Positions 1 to 9,441 of a DNA stretch of 52,982 bases are shown in pieces. A program made the translations under genes and the position numbers. The DNA comes from Candidatus Bathyarchaeota archaeon (lineage in GTDB: Archaea; Thermoproteota; Bathyarchaeia; Bathyarchaeales; SOJC01). The first letter of the stretch is position 1. Every line of letters starts with the position of its first letter. The DNA lies in the NCBI GenBank assembly GCA_020354575.1, contig CP070649.1, positions 56,608 through 109,589 on the forward strand. The letters run 5' to 3'. Below the pieces are notes generated by a model, which ran no database searches, had not been told where the DNA came from, and saw nothing but the letters and a program-made list of their open reading frames with translations.

Positions 1-132
1 GTTCTATAACACATCTCAGAAATGGAGAATTAATACGTGTCATTCATCATCTTATTATATGAACGCCGGATAATCTGAAAACACAACGCTGGAAGGAGCT
101 GAACGAAAACGCCTGGAAAGAAAGAAGCCAAA

Positions 133-564
133 GTGGACATATTTCAGCTTCTTCTTGAATCAAAAAAAGAAAAGGGGAGTTTGAGGAAGCAGCTTCTCGA
201 TTCTCTTAATGTCAAGGAATTTTTTGAAGAGGGAGACATCACCATCAATCACAGAACATGTCAAGGAATTGAATGCGAGCTCTGTATCAAAGCCTGCCCG
301 ACAAAAGCGTTGTATTGGCGAAATGGAAAGATTGGTATTGTCCAGGATTTGTGTGTTTATTGTGGAGCTTGTGTTTTATGTTGTATCGTGGATGATTGTA
401 TCAAAGTTACTCGCAAGAGATCTGATGGAAAGATCGAACACTTTAGCAAACCTGGAGAAGTTGTTCAACTATGTCGGAAAATTAATTCCCGAAGGAGGCA
501 TGATAGAGTTGAACACCTTTTTCCAGATGCGGAGACCTACCTAAAGCGCTACAGAAAATTGTAA
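133..564 (+). CDS. 2[4Fe-4S] ferredoxin-type protein
   Basis: A 143-aa cytosolic protein with two Cys-rich iron-sulfur motifs in the middle. The first is CxxxxCELCIKACP (about residues 44-56) and the second is CVYCGACVLCC with a further Cys (about residues 74-90), the pattern of 4Fe-4S electron carriers. A lysine-rich N-terminus and a basic C-terminal tail flank them. The start is GTG, since an in-frame TGA lies 33 bases upstream and no ATG intervenes; a purine-rich GGAAAG sits about 12 bases before it. It converges on the CODH/ACS operon that ends at 618, so an electron-transfer role with that complex is attractive but inferred. The second motif has an extra CC pair, so cluster number is uncertain. 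Confidence 0.8.
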   Translation: MDIFQLLLESKKEKGSLRKQLLDSLNVKEFFEEGDITINHRTCQGIECELCIKACPTKALYWRNGKIGIVQDLCVYCGACVLCCIVDDCIKVTRKRSDGKIEHFSKPGEVVQLCRKINSRRRHDRVEHLFPDAETYLKRYRKL

Positions 565-617
565 TCGAATACACGCAATTATCATTTAAGAGCTGTGTCA
601 ACATAAAACAGGAATTT

Positions 618-2051
618 TTAGCTACTGTTCCATTTTTCTTTTAAGTATTTGGGAATGTCGGATGAATCTCGAGGACCTACCATTATTTCCCAACCGCTAG
701 TTTCTTCGATTTCACCGCTAAGTCGTGCTGCTTTGCCCGGAATGATCAGTTTTTTATGCTTCACTTTTTCTTCCATTTTAGCTTCTTTAAGCGCTTCCGC
801 GACCTTTTCAGCTGTTAATTTTCGTCCAGCGACGGCACAATCTACTGCAATTCCTTCAGAGTCAACTACTAGAAGGTAAGAGTCTATGCCACCAGATTCT
901 ATATCTGATGCTACTGTGTAGAAGGTGAGAGCAAAGTTTGTGGTGAACATTACTGGTGAATTCTCATTTGGAGTTCCAAGTACGCGTAATCCAGGCTCAA
1001 CAGCTACAGGTTTTCGTGGATCAGTGTAAATATTCTGTCGAAGAACTACGTTAGGAAGAAGCACCCAGCCTTCGGTACTGTGCAGAATCAAAATATCAGC
1101 GTAGCGATCGATTAATGTTGCTGCTAAATAGGCCTCATTCCAGGAGTTAACCTCTGCTGAAGCTTCTGGGTTTTCAATCCACGTAGCTATGGGTGTTCCA
1201 ATTAGTGGAAACCCGAGAATTTCATCACCTCTTTTTGCTGCAGCACGTCTGATCATCGTAAAATTGTTTATCATCGCTCCTAAGCCATCACCAGACAGTG
1301 TTCCCGGGTCTAGAACTAAGTCCTTCACACCATACTGCAGTAAAGTCTTTGCCAATGAACGGAGAAGCGTGACATTATTGGGAGCGAAGACTGCGAGGGG
1401 ACACTTGTACATAAGGGCTAGTTCTGCCATGTCTTTCCAGTTGTCTTTTGTAGCGGCATAGAGGAGCGGCTGGGCTTTTGGTGCGGCCATTAGGCCTGCC
1501 TCCGATATCTTTGGATCGAAGGTGCATAAAATGAAAGGCATTTTTGTGTGTTCCGCCACTTTCCTTACGCATGTTTTAAATTTATCAGGGTCGTTGGAAG
1601 TGGAGCGGATAGCAATCATGTTGAGTTTCAACGTTGACCCTATGTATTCATAGCTGAACTGCTGGGTCTTTTTTACCCTACGCACTATTTCTTCGTCCAA
1701 CATTTCATCGGTGACATCGATAGCAATCGCAGTCGGGTTTGTATACGTAAATTCGTGGCGATACATGACATATTTGCCACCGATTTTTATAGCTTGATCA
1801 TCCGAGCCAATTGAAACTTCCTTTATTGGAGGCTTAAGCATCTCCCAAAGATCTTTGTATGCCTTTGCGTTTTCCTTCTTCAGTAATGGCGGGCACTGTT
1901 CCAGGGTCATTTCACGATTGACAAGCTTGGCTGCAAAGGCCATACAGTTTTCTTCGCCACATTCTTTGCAGTTTGTTTTTGGCAGCAGCATATAAACATC
2001 GATTGGACTGAGTTCCTTTATGCTAGCTTTCTTTGACTCTTTTTCAGACAT
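618..2051 (-). CDS. cdhE: CODH/ACS complex gamma subunit (corrinoid Fe-S protein, large subunit)
   Basis: A 477-aa subunit of the acetyl-CoA decarbonylase/synthase complex. With CdhD it forms the corrinoid iron-sulfur protein that passes a methyl group between tetrahydropterin and the acetyl-CoA synthase. The N-terminus has the expected 4Fe-4S motif, Cys 28, 31, 36 and 53 (NCKECGEENC, then EQCPPL), followed by the TIM-barrel and C-terminal corrinoid-binding regions typical of CdhE/AcsC. Length is normal for the family. The ATG start has an AAAGG ribosome site just upstream. It is the last gene of the operon, 13 bases after cdhD. Family assignment is firm; direction of flux in this organism cannot be told from sequence. 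Confidence 0.95.
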   Translation of the reverse strand: MSEKESKKASIKELSPIDVYMLLPKTNCKECGEENCMAFAAKLVNREMTLEQCPPLLKKENAKAYKDLWEMLKPPIKEVSIGSDDQAIKIGGKYVMYRHEFTYTNPTAIAIDVTDEMLDEEIVRRVKKTQQFSYEYIGSTLKLNMIAIRSTSNDPDKFKTCVRKVAEHTKMPFILCTFDPKISEAGLMAAPKAQPLLYAATKDNWKDMAELALMYKCPLAVFAPNNVTLLRSLAKTLLQYGVKDLVLDPGTLSGDGLGAMINNFTMIRRAAAKRGDEILGFPLIGTPIATWIENPEASAEVNSWNEAYLAATLIDRYADILILHSTEGWVLLPNVVLRQNIYTDPRKPVAVEPGLRVLGTPNENSPVMFTTNFALTFYTVASDIESGGIDSYLLVVDSEGIAVDCAVAGRKLTAEKVAEALKEAKMEEKVKHKKLIIPGKAARLSGEIEETSGWEIMVGPRDSSDIPKYLKEKWNSS

Positions 2052-2064
2052 TGCCTTTGTCTCC

Positions 2065-3279
2065 TCAGATTTTCGTCGGCACCCAATTTGCTATTCTCTC
2101 GGAACTAACTGATTTGCCAGCAGCTAGCTTACCAATAATGTCTTTAAGAGTTTGTACCGCAGCAGGATGCATCATCATAAAGAGGTCAACACCAGCTAGA
2201 AGAAGGGTAATTGCGGTTACGGTTTCCCAAATTGGTCCTCTCAACTCTCGTGGTCCCCATTCAGGATCCATTTTTTTCCATGCCTCTCGGGCAGCCCAAG
2301 CGTTTGTCGTACCTGACGACATCGGATGTTGCAATTCAGGATCACCCATCAAGGCTGCCAATCGGGCACGTTCCATTATTGTGAATGCATAGTCTAAACC
2401 GTATCCTAAGGCAGCGGTTGTGGTATCCATGATTATTTGTTCTTTGGGGAGAAAATCGTAAAGACGACGGTTCAATTGCCTAGCTTGATTCAAATCCATT
2501 GGAGTAAACGATAGTACTGCGTGTCCATGTTTTTTGGCAGCTGCACACGCTCTTTCAATGTCCATGTCCTGCGTGACAGAGCTAAGAAGAAAACGCTCGC
2601 CAGCCCCTACTTCAGCCACTTTTTCGAAGACTTCCAAGTCTTTCTTCGGGTCACCGCATCCTCCGATAACCAACGGTACATCTACAGCTTGAAGAACATT
2701 TTCAACTATCTTTGCTGCCTCACTTGGAGAGGTATCGTTGACCAGAGGGTCAATACTGATTAGATGCAGTGTAATTATATCTGCACCATATCTGTCAACT
2801 GCCAGTTTTGCCCAAGCTACAGGGTCGCCTAGGACTTCTTTGAAGTGTGTTTTTACTGGTTTTGCCAGCGGTATTGTTGTGTCAAAGACATCTAAGGAAA
2901 TTATAGGAGGGTTTGGAGTTGAGGTTTCGAAGAGATAGAAAGCGGGGGCTCTTTCTCCTCCTATTGTCAGGGATTTTCCTCGGCTTCCCCCCTGACTTTT
3001 AGTGGCTCCAAGTGTGACTTCTGCGATTTGTCCAGGGTATTTTTCTATTGGGGGGATGAAATCTGCTTGCAAAATGCTGGTGGGTCTTGCCTTTAAAGGG
3101 GAGGCTGCGGGTGAAACCCTGGGCATAACTCTTGGGGCTGCAACGCTAGATTGAAGCCATAATTCTAGGTCTCCAATTTCCATCTCCACATCTTCAAGCT
3201 CTATTTCCTCGAATCGGTTGAGAAGATCCAGAAGATTCTGGAGTTCTTCTTTACTTTCCTTTTCGAGCAAGTTTTTCAC
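2065..3279 (-). CDS. cdhD: CODH/ACS complex delta subunit (corrinoid Fe-S protein, small subunit)
   Basis: A 404-aa protein matching CdhD/AcsD, the small corrinoid Fe-S subunit that pairs with CdhE in methyl transfer. The TIM-barrel core is visible with motifs such as LVIGGCGDPKKD and LSSVTQDMDIERACAAAKKHG, and a C-terminal glycine/alanine-rich segment on methyl-pterin-type folds. The start is GTG with GAAGG immediately upstream. It overlaps the 3' end of cdhC by 29 bases in another frame, so the two are almost certainly translated from one mRNA. The N-terminal 90 residues are acidic then proline-rich, a linker expected in archaeal CdhD. Confidence 0.94.
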   Translation of the reverse strand: MKNLLEKESKEELQNLLDLLNRFEEIELEDVEMEIGDLELWLQSSVAAPRVMPRVSPAASPLKARPTSILQADFIPPIEKYPGQIAEVTLGATKSQGGSRGKSLTIGGERAPAFYLFETSTPNPPIISLDVFDTTIPLAKPVKTHFKEVLGDPVAWAKLAVDRYGADIITLHLISIDPLVNDTSPSEAAKIVENVLQAVDVPLVIGGCGDPKKDLEVFEKVAEVGAGERFLLSSVTQDMDIERACAAAKKHGHAVLSFTPMDLNQARQLNRRLYDFLPKEQIIMDTTTAALGYGLDYAFTIMERARLAALMGDPELQHPMSSGTTNAWAAREAWKKMDPEWGPRELRGPIWETVTAITLLLAGVDLFMMMHPAAVQTLKDIIGKLAAGKSVSSERIANWVPTKI

Positions 3280-4669
3280 CCTTCAGGGGGCGAATTATGA
3301 CTTTCTTTGCGTATATTTTGGCATCTTTCAAGATTATCTTGTATCCGCCTGCAGCGATAGGCATAGTAGGAACTGTGGCGACAGGCATTCCTTCCGGAAT
3401 CTCTTCCTCCACTTCGACAGCTACTGCTTCTTCTGCTGCCGTGGGCGCCTCCTTCCAAGTTTCAACAATTGGATGGTTTCGTTCCTTCAGGAAGACTTTG
3501 AGTTCATCCATAGTTTTGACGTCATTTTCTGTTGCGACCTTGTCGACCATTTCTTTTGGCATGAAATCTGCTACTCTCTCTTTCACTGATGCTGGCATCC
3601 ACACTACTCTGTTCCATCCGCCATCAGCTTTGAGGAATTTGGGCGATCGCATATACTCAATTGATATCCCATGAAAACCGTCAACTTGTCGACCCCCAGC
3701 GGTTGAATCAGCGATGGTTGAGAAGGGTAAGCCGTTTATTGTAACGTCTTTATAACCTCGGTGAACAAGCCCGAAACCATCGACTTCTGGAATATAGAAG
3801 GCAGCTCCTTCGAAACAGCCACAGGAAGTGTGGGGGTAACCGAAGGCTGTATAAAGCCAGACTTTTGTTACTTCACCTAGCGATTTCTGTTTGGCTGCTT
3901 CATTAACCCCCGAAAATTCTCCCTTTTCTGGATCAATTGCTTCACCTTTGTCTATTTCGAATACTGGCCCCTTGGGATCAATTCGTGCTGAAGCCCTCCC
4001 ATCAAACCAGCTTATAGACCCGCAGTTTGAGTATCGTTGTGGTGTGATTACACATACATGTGTGGGAGCAAAAGACTGACATAGACCACACCCATAGAAT
4101 TTCTCGACTTCCTCATCTTTTAATCCTCGAGCTTTCGCATCTCTAGCTTCATAGAGTTCCAACGCCTCTTTCCAAGGATCTCGGATTCGTTGTGGATCCG
4201 TGATGAAGGTTACTTGTATCTTTTCTACAATAGGTAACTCACTTTTGAATAATCGCTGAAGGACTTTGCCAATATGCACAAATGAGTTGAGACCTTTCTG
4301 AAAGGATTTCTTGTCGAGTCTAAGCCATATGTCATATCTTTGATTTAGATGCATGAAACCTTCAATAAAGTTAGAGTATTCATGTATTCGCCGCTCGATT
4401 ACGCCTTCGAGGTCTGGTTCAAGTTTTTCACCCGATACTTCAATGATTATGCCAAGGGGATAGCTTCCGCCTTCGTCCATGTCTTTTATATCAGGTCCGA
4501 TTATGGTTACTTTTCCATCTTCAATTTCTTCTGGTTTTCTAACTCTTGCTAGCTCAAACTTGTTCTCTTGCTTTGGACCACCAAGTTCCACCTGCATGTT
4601 TTTTCGTCGAATTCGTTCTCCTTCGTAGATTATGCCTACTTCAACGGGGATGTCTTCAAACATTGACAT
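3251..4669 (-). CDS. cdhC: CODH/ACS complex beta subunit (acetyl-CoA synthase)
   Basis: The catalytic acetyl-CoA synthase, 472 aa. It joins CO, a methyl group and CoA at the nickel-containing A-cluster. Cluster ligands are visible: CGLCQSFAPTHVC (Cys 194, 197, 206) and the CGC pair (Cys 283 and 285) that binds the proximal and distal nickel. It is the short archaeal form without the N-terminal CODH-binding domain of bacterial AcsB. The C-terminal 70 residues are Pro/Val/Glu-rich and end in a basic tail (KILKDAKIYAKKVIIRPLKG). The ATG directly follows the cdhB stop codon and has an AAGGAG site eight bases upstream. Assignment is very secure. Confidence 0.96.
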   Translation of the reverse strand: MSMFEDIPVEVGIIYEGERIRRKNMQVELGGPKQENKFELARVRKPEEIEDGKVTIIGPDIKDMDEGGSYPLGIIIEVSGEKLEPDLEGVIERRIHEYSNFIEGFMHLNQRYDIWLRLDKKSFQKGLNSFVHIGKVLQRLFKSELPIVEKIQVTFITDPQRIRDPWKEALELYEARDAKARGLKDEEVEKFYGCGLCQSFAPTHVCVITPQRYSNCGSISWFDGRASARIDPKGPVFEIDKGEAIDPEKGEFSGVNEAAKQKSLGEVTKVWLYTAFGYPHTSCGCFEGAAFYIPEVDGFGLVHRGYKDVTINGLPFSTIADSTAGGRQVDGFHGISIEYMRSPKFLKADGGWNRVVWMPASVKERVADFMPKEMVDKVATENDVKTMDELKVFLKERNHPIVETWKEAPTAAEEAVAVEVEEEIPEGMPVATVPTMPIAAGGYKIILKDAKIYAKKVIIRPLKGEKLARKGK

Positions 4670-5218
4670 TTATTTTTCTCCTTTTAATTTATCTATTATT
4701 ATCTCGAAATTTTCGTTCCAATCTTTAACTGAGATATTCGGAAATGACCAAGTCGCATGTGGGTTATAAAATCTATCGAGACTTATGGTCTTCAGATTTG
4801 GTGAGAAATGTTTGAGCCCAGATAAAATCACAAATTGCATATAGTATGGAAGCCCCATGAACATTGCGAGGTCATATGTTCCACCGCCATCTAAACCTCT
4901 CCATTGCGGATCATTGAGTCGATTTCCAATTTCCATGGCTGACATCGACCCAGCAGGGCTAAAACCTCTCTTAAGGCACTCGTTAGCAATATGAGCTGTA
5001 ACAACCATTGGGATCCCTGCGGCATTGCTTATGCGAATTGCATAATCAATCATTTTAACGTCATTAGAATAGTCCTCAACAGCCTGGTGTCCAACAACAA
5101 GAATTGGACGATTTGCTTTTTTCGCCATTGCCACAACAACTTCTGGTTTCATGATGAGCAGAGCTTTTTTGGGTCCTGCTATTTCAGCCTTTTGCCATGG
5201 TTCTGCTTTTACAGTCAT
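4670..5218 (-). CDS. cdhB: CODH/ACS complex epsilon subunit
   Basis: A 182-aa archaeal CODH epsilon subunit of the DHS-like NAD/FAD-binding fold, which forms the alpha2-epsilon2 CO dehydrogenase with CdhA. Family signatures include an early GPKKALLIMKPE stretch and the central RPILVVGHQAVEDYS strand. A bacterial acs operon would lack this gene, so it marks the complex as archaeal type. A GTG nine bases upstream overlaps the cdhA stop, but the ATG at 5218 is better placed after an AAAGGTG site inside the cdhA tail, one base after the cdhA stop codon. Translational coupling with cdhA is likely. Confidence 0.93.
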   Translation of the reverse strand: MTVKAEPWQKAEIAGPKKALLIMKPEVVVAMAKKANRPILVVGHQAVEDYSNDVKMIDYAIRISNAAGIPMVVTAHIANECLKRGFSPAGSMSAMEIGNRLNDPQWRGLDGGGTYDLAMFMGLPYYMQFVILSGLKHFSPNLKTISLDRFYNPHATWSFPNISVKDWNENFEIIIDKLKGEK

Positions 5219-5219
5219 T

Positions 5220-7550
5220 TCAATCACCTTTCTTTTTCCTGATCATTCTTGGCAACAAGGTTGGATCAGGGATTCTTGTCTCCTTCCATTTCCTCTCTTC
5301 CAAAACTTTGAGTATCTCATCTTTCATAGTAATGGGTATATCCGCTTTGTGTCGTACGAAGAGGTGTATATCATCTGGCATACTGCCATAGAGACGCTTA
5401 TGAAGATCTATGTAATGAGTTAGTTTTATAGCGCGTCCTTTGCTGGTATCATTTGGTCTCATTACCAGCTTGGCAATTAGTACTATGGCTTCTTCTTTGG
5501 TTTCAACAGTCGTGAAGAGATGTTCTGGTGCTGGACCTCCATAGATCTTGTCACCCGTCCGAGCATCGTATACATACCAATCCTCGGTCTTGTCTTTTCT
5601 GCCAAGAAGCATTCGTCGATACTTGGCTCCGTGTGGCCCAACAATTACAGGCACCCCAAGTCTCCAACAGCCTGAAGCGATCGACGCAGCCTTTTGAGAA
5701 TAAGCACCCCAAGCAACTCCTACCGCACCAACTCGATTGAGTATATAATCAGCTATTTCCTCATAGTTTGCCCGCAAGTTTCTTTTCGCAAAAATGTTGG
5801 CAATTTTGATTGCTGCGCCAGCTATATGAGCGTTGGCTACGCACGAGCCAACATTGACGATGCCACCAGCATCAAAGTTACCTGGATATTTCTCATAAAG
5901 CGTTTTTCCCTCATCGTCCTTCTCCATAGCTAAAGTCATAGCTGAACACCCTGATGTGACTACTATGAATCTTCGCTTTGCAAATTCCTCAGCGATCTCT
6001 ACAAGCTCTTTTCCACTGTGAGGATAGTTTGAGCAACCCACAAGAGCTACGACCCCAGGGATGTCGCCCAAAACTATGGGTCCACCAACTTCTCTTATCT
6101 CTACATCTTGAATAGCTCCCCGTCCTATTCGCATCTTGAACTTCTCTCCCAGAAGCTCCTTTTCTCCAGCTCTTACCATGAAGCTATGTAATGGCAAATC
6201 ATTCGGGCAAGCGCTTTCACAGCGAGCACATCCCACACAACTCTCAAGTATTTCCGCGAGTGGATTTAGGTCTCCTTTTGCTGCTTCTTTGACAGCTTTG
6301 GAAATTGGCTGGTTGTTTGGACAAGCGCGTACGCATTCATTGCACTCTGTACATGCTTGGGTCGTTTCAACGATTTTCTCGATTTCCGGAATGATTTTAT
6401 ATTTATTCCTTTTGGGAGCAACTGTCATTACTGTTTCTACTGCCACTTCCCCAACTTTATCCGGGTCCAGAATCAATGCTCCTGGAATTTTTCCTTCAGT
6501 CAAATCAGAGATCACTGCTTTGGAGGAAATCTTAGTTTTATTTTGAAGGCCTAAACAATTTTGTGGACTCGACGCGATTACTGGTGTTTTAACCTTTTGG
6601 GCCTCCACCAGCGTATCTGCCCTAATACACTGCTCATCAACTACAATTAGATCCGCCAATCCGCTTCGAATAAATCTTAATTGCCAAGAGATGGGACCTA
6701 TGATCTTTGCCATTGAACTATATCTTGTTGCATCGTGCGCTGTACAACAGATGCCGACAACTTCAATTTTACCTGATAAACCTTTGTCAGTAATATAGTC
6801 AATTATCCCAACTGATGATGGCACGTTATGACCAATTACCAGTATTGTAGGCTTTGAGACATCAGTTATGCCAAAGCCTAAGTCTGTTAGAGGGGCCTCT
6901 GGATCAGCTTTTGGATAACCGAGAACTGATATCTGAGCCATATCTGCAATCTCCAAACCAAGATGGTCTATCATTCCTGCATGAAGAACTTTGGACTCAA
7001 AGTCAAGATTGCTTCCTTCCTGTCCTGTATGGGTAGCAGACAGAAGAGTAGTGAGTTGTCTTTCGCAGTAATCGAGCGCATCTTCCAAGTCTTTGAGCTT
7101 CTTTGGTTTGATTCCACAGACCAAACGGGTTATCGGAGCTTCCAAATCAATGTTTAGACCGCCTACATCTAGGGGGGAATTTCTTCCATATTTCTCGATT
7201 AGATGCTCGACTAGATGCCGGGCATGAGCAATGTGAGTAGAAGCTCCAATGCAACAAGCAAGAAGAACTATGCGTGATTGTTGAGCTGCCATATTTAACC
7301 CGCAGGCTCCGCGTTTGTCTCCTGTTAGATCGCATTTTCCAAATGTGCAGAGGCAACAAACATCACAATATGGTAAATAGAAGGGTTTGAATTTGTTCAG
7401 AAGTTTCATGTCCCATTCGCGAAGGTCAGTTATTGAAGGATATGGTGTAGGTCCCATGGGTTCTTCCCATGTCTCATCGATGACTTTGTCAAATGAAAGC
7501 TCTAAGCCTTTGATAATACCCAAGTTGGTTTTCATTTCTTTAACTTTCAT
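5220..7550 (-). CDS. cdhA: CODH/ACS complex alpha subunit (Ni-Fe CO dehydrogenase)
   Basis: The carbon monoxide dehydrogenase catalytic subunit of about 776 aa. It interconverts CO and CO2 at the NiFe4S4 C-cluster. N-terminal cysteines (YCDVCCLCTFGKCDL) bind the B/D clusters. Two ferredoxin motifs follow (CTECNECVRACP and CVGCARCESACP), the extra clusters found in archaeal but not bacterial CODH. C-cluster regions GCSNYPHSGKE, SGCSAM and GSCVANAH lie in the C-terminal half. I chose the ATG at 7550, seven bases after AAAGG; ATG at 7556 and TTG at 7580 are in frame upstream. It is preceded by two CooC-like nickel ATPase genes that probably mature it. Confidence 0.95.
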   Translation of the reverse strand: MKVKEMKTNLGIIKGLELSFDKVIDETWEEPMGPTPYPSITDLREWDMKLLNKFKPFYLPYCDVCCLCTFGKCDLTGDKRGACGLNMAAQQSRIVLLACCIGASTHIAHARHLVEHLIEKYGRNSPLDVGGLNIDLEAPITRLVCGIKPKKLKDLEDALDYCERQLTTLLSATHTGQEGSNLDFESKVLHAGMIDHLGLEIADMAQISVLGYPKADPEAPLTDLGFGITDVSKPTILVIGHNVPSSVGIIDYITDKGLSGKIEVVGICCTAHDATRYSSMAKIIGPISWQLRFIRSGLADLIVVDEQCIRADTLVEAQKVKTPVIASSPQNCLGLQNKTKISSKAVISDLTEGKIPGALILDPDKVGEVAVETVMTVAPKRNKYKIIPEIEKIVETTQACTECNECVRACPNNQPISKAVKEAAKGDLNPLAEILESCVGCARCESACPNDLPLHSFMVRAGEKELLGEKFKMRIGRGAIQDVEIREVGGPIVLGDIPGVVALVGCSNYPHSGKELVEIAEEFAKRRFIVVTSGCSAMTLAMEKDDEGKTLYEKYPGNFDAGGIVNVGSCVANAHIAGAAIKIANIFAKRNLRANYEEIADYILNRVGAVGVAWGAYSQKAASIASGCWRLGVPVIVGPHGAKYRRMLLGRKDKTEDWYVYDARTGDKIYGGPAPEHLFTTVETKEEAIVLIAKLVMRPNDTSKGRAIKLTHYIDLHKRLYGSMPDDIHLFVRHKADIPITMKDEILKVLEERKWKETRIPDPTLLPRMIRKKKGD

Positions 7551-7696
7551 ATTCATGCCTTTAGTCAACAAAGGGCACAACCTTAAGATGTTGAATCTGT
7601 AAAATTGGTTCTATATTATTTTAAGTTTTCTAAGAGCATAATTGTGTCAATGATGTCCATCGTAACATCATAATTTGGATGAATTTTCTCAAGGGT

Positions 7697-8458
7697 TCAA
7701 TAGCCAGCTTTAGCCATAAGCTTCTTAACAGACTTGTAAGCTGAGGAAGAAGCAGGCAGTTTCAGTAGAGACTTTCCAGAGAGAACATAGTCCTCGACAT
7801 CTTTGTCATAATCGACTTTCCCCAAATATGGCAGCTTTATTCTGTTCTCGACTTCTTCCTCCAATTCAGCTGGAACCCGATAACCTGCTATAACATAGAA
7901 ATTCTTGAAGTTTATCTTAACTTCCCTAGCAACCCTATATGCTCTCTCAACATGTTTGAAGGATTTCTGAGAAGGATCGATTACATCAAATATGTCGTCC
8001 ACTTCGGAAGTTATCCTCCTGTTTAAATGTTCCAACCCTCCTGGAGAATCGACTAAAACATGGGTATATGTCTTTGTTAGATCCTCCAATGCTTTCTTTA
8101 GGGCTGCATCTGGCAAGCAGTAGCAACCTTCTATAAATTTTGTGCCAACAGCGACCAGATCAAAATTGTCACCTTCATACAGCCCCTTTTCCCAAATTTG
8201 GCTTTCTATTCTTTCAGATGGGGGTATTCCAATAGTTGTACCTCCTCTTTCCAAGAAGGTTTCCAACAGCAATTCGGATATTGTCTTCTTTCCTTCTTCT
8301 TTGAGATCTATGCCGACCATTTCTGCCAAATTTTGATCTGGATCAACATCAACAAGAAGTAAGGGTGTCTCACCCTTTTCAATCAAATATTTTGCCATTA
8401 GGGAAATGAAAGTCGTCTTTCCACTTCCGCCTCGACCGACTGAAGCAAGCCTTTTCAC
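7697..8458 (-). CDS. CooC-type nickel-insertion ATPase, second copy
   Basis: A 253-aa P-loop ATPase of the MinD/CooC family, likely to load nickel into CODH or the ACS A-cluster. The N-terminal Walker A is GRGGSGKTT (residues 8-16), followed by VDVDPDQN and a GCYC motif with Cys 112 and 114. That CxC is the nickel-binding pair of CooC dimers. The deviant Walker A normally begins GKGG; here the signature lysine is Arg 9, unlike its neighbour. Start is GTG with AGGCGTGA upstream. It lies between the other CooC (8546-9322) and cdhA in one operon. The two paralogs may serve different metal sites, but that is inference. Confidence 0.88.
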   Translation of the reverse strand: MKRLASVGRGGSGKTTFISLMAKYLIEKGETPLLLVDVDPDQNLAEMVGIDLKEEGKKTISELLLETFLERGGTTIGIPPSERIESQIWEKGLYEGDNFDLVAVGTKFIEGCYCLPDAALKKALEDLTKTYTHVLVDSPGGLEHLNRRITSEVDDIFDVIDPSQKSFKHVERAYRVAREVKINFKNFYVIAGYRVPAELEEEVENRIKLPYLGKVDYDKDVEDYVLSGKSLLKLPASSSAYKSVKKLMAKAGY

Positions 8459-8545
8459 TTGATTTTCACGCCTTTCTGTTTTTCTTCTGCTAATTATTAT
8501 GCTTTACGTGAAGTATATGCCCATTCTGTTCACAGAGAGATGGTG

Positions 8546-9322
8546 CTAGCCAAGTTGGGCGAGTTTTGAGCCCAGTTCATCAATGCTCTTAAGGGCAAGT
8601 GAGTCCTTATATTTCAGGGGGGTCTCTCCATGCATTTCTGCCTTCACAACTTGTTCGTCAAAGGGGACAAAATCTAATAATTGCAAGTTGTTGTCTTCAG
8701 CGAAGCTTTTTATCGCGTTTCTCTGATCTTCATCTGCTACTTTATTTCCCATCAGGAATACTTGCCTAATGCCTGCGTCCCTAGCTAAATTGTTAATGTG
8801 CAGAGCGATTTCCAATGATTTAATGCTCGAGTCAGTAACAATTAACATTGTATCTACTTGTCTGGCTGTTCCCCGTCCTAAATGTTCGACGCCAGCTTCC
8901 ATATCAACAAGAACGACCTCATCTCGCTCAACTACCAAGTGTCGAAGCAAAGCACGAATAACGGCATTCGCTGCACAGGTGCACCCAGCCCCCATAGATT
9001 GTACCGTTCCCATTACAATGAGATTAACCCCGTAAGGGGTTTGAACAGAAAAATCTCGAACAATATCGTCGACCGTAAAGGTTAATCGGTAAACCCCCGA
9101 AATCTCAGTGCTCGTTTTTGACTCAACTAGTTCTTTGTTTTCAGAAACTGGTACAATTTGCCGACTCCTTTTTGGTGATAGCCCCAATGTCAAAGCAAGA
9201 TTAGGGGAAGGGTCAGCATCGATGGCGATTGTCGTTAGTCCATTTTTGACAAAATGGTAAGCAAGACCAGCTGAAATGAGGGTTTTGCCCACACCACCTT
9301 TTCCAGAAATTGCAATCTTCAC
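8546..9322 (-). CDS. cooC: CooC-type nickel-insertion ATPase
   Basis: A 258-aa MinD/CooC family ATPase with canonical deviant Walker A GKGGVGKT (residues 7-14), switch region DADPSPN and the CooC CxC pair (GAGCTCAANA, Cys 114 and 116). CooC dimers hold one Ni2+ between these cysteines and use ATP to drive CODH maturation. Walker B-like VVLVDMEAGVEHLGRG follows as in the family. Start is GTG, with GGTGAG six bases upstream. It is the first gene of the CODH/ACS operon. The 120-bp region upstream up to the protease gene should contain the operon promoter, though I could not pick a clear TATA box. Confidence 0.9.
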   Translation of the reverse strand: MKIAISGKGGVGKTLISAGLAYHFVKNGLTTIAIDADPSPNLALTLGLSPKRSRQIVPVSENKELVESKTSTEISGVYRLTFTVDDIVRDFSVQTPYGVNLIVMGTVQSMGAGCTCAANAVIRALLRHLVVERDEVVLVDMEAGVEHLGRGTARQVDTMLIVTDSSIKSLEIALHINNLARDAGIRQVFLMGNKVADEDQRNAIKSFAEDNNLQLLDFVPFDEQVVKAEMHGETPLKYKDSLALKSIDELGSKLAQLG

Positions 9323-9441
9323 TTTCTCACCGCTTTCACTCGGTTTATTGTGGCTTATTTACGTTTCCTTGGGAAACCAACTCATTCTTCTCCAGTCGGC
9401 TGCTTGCTGGGCTTGTACAAAAAACAGTGTGCATATAATAA

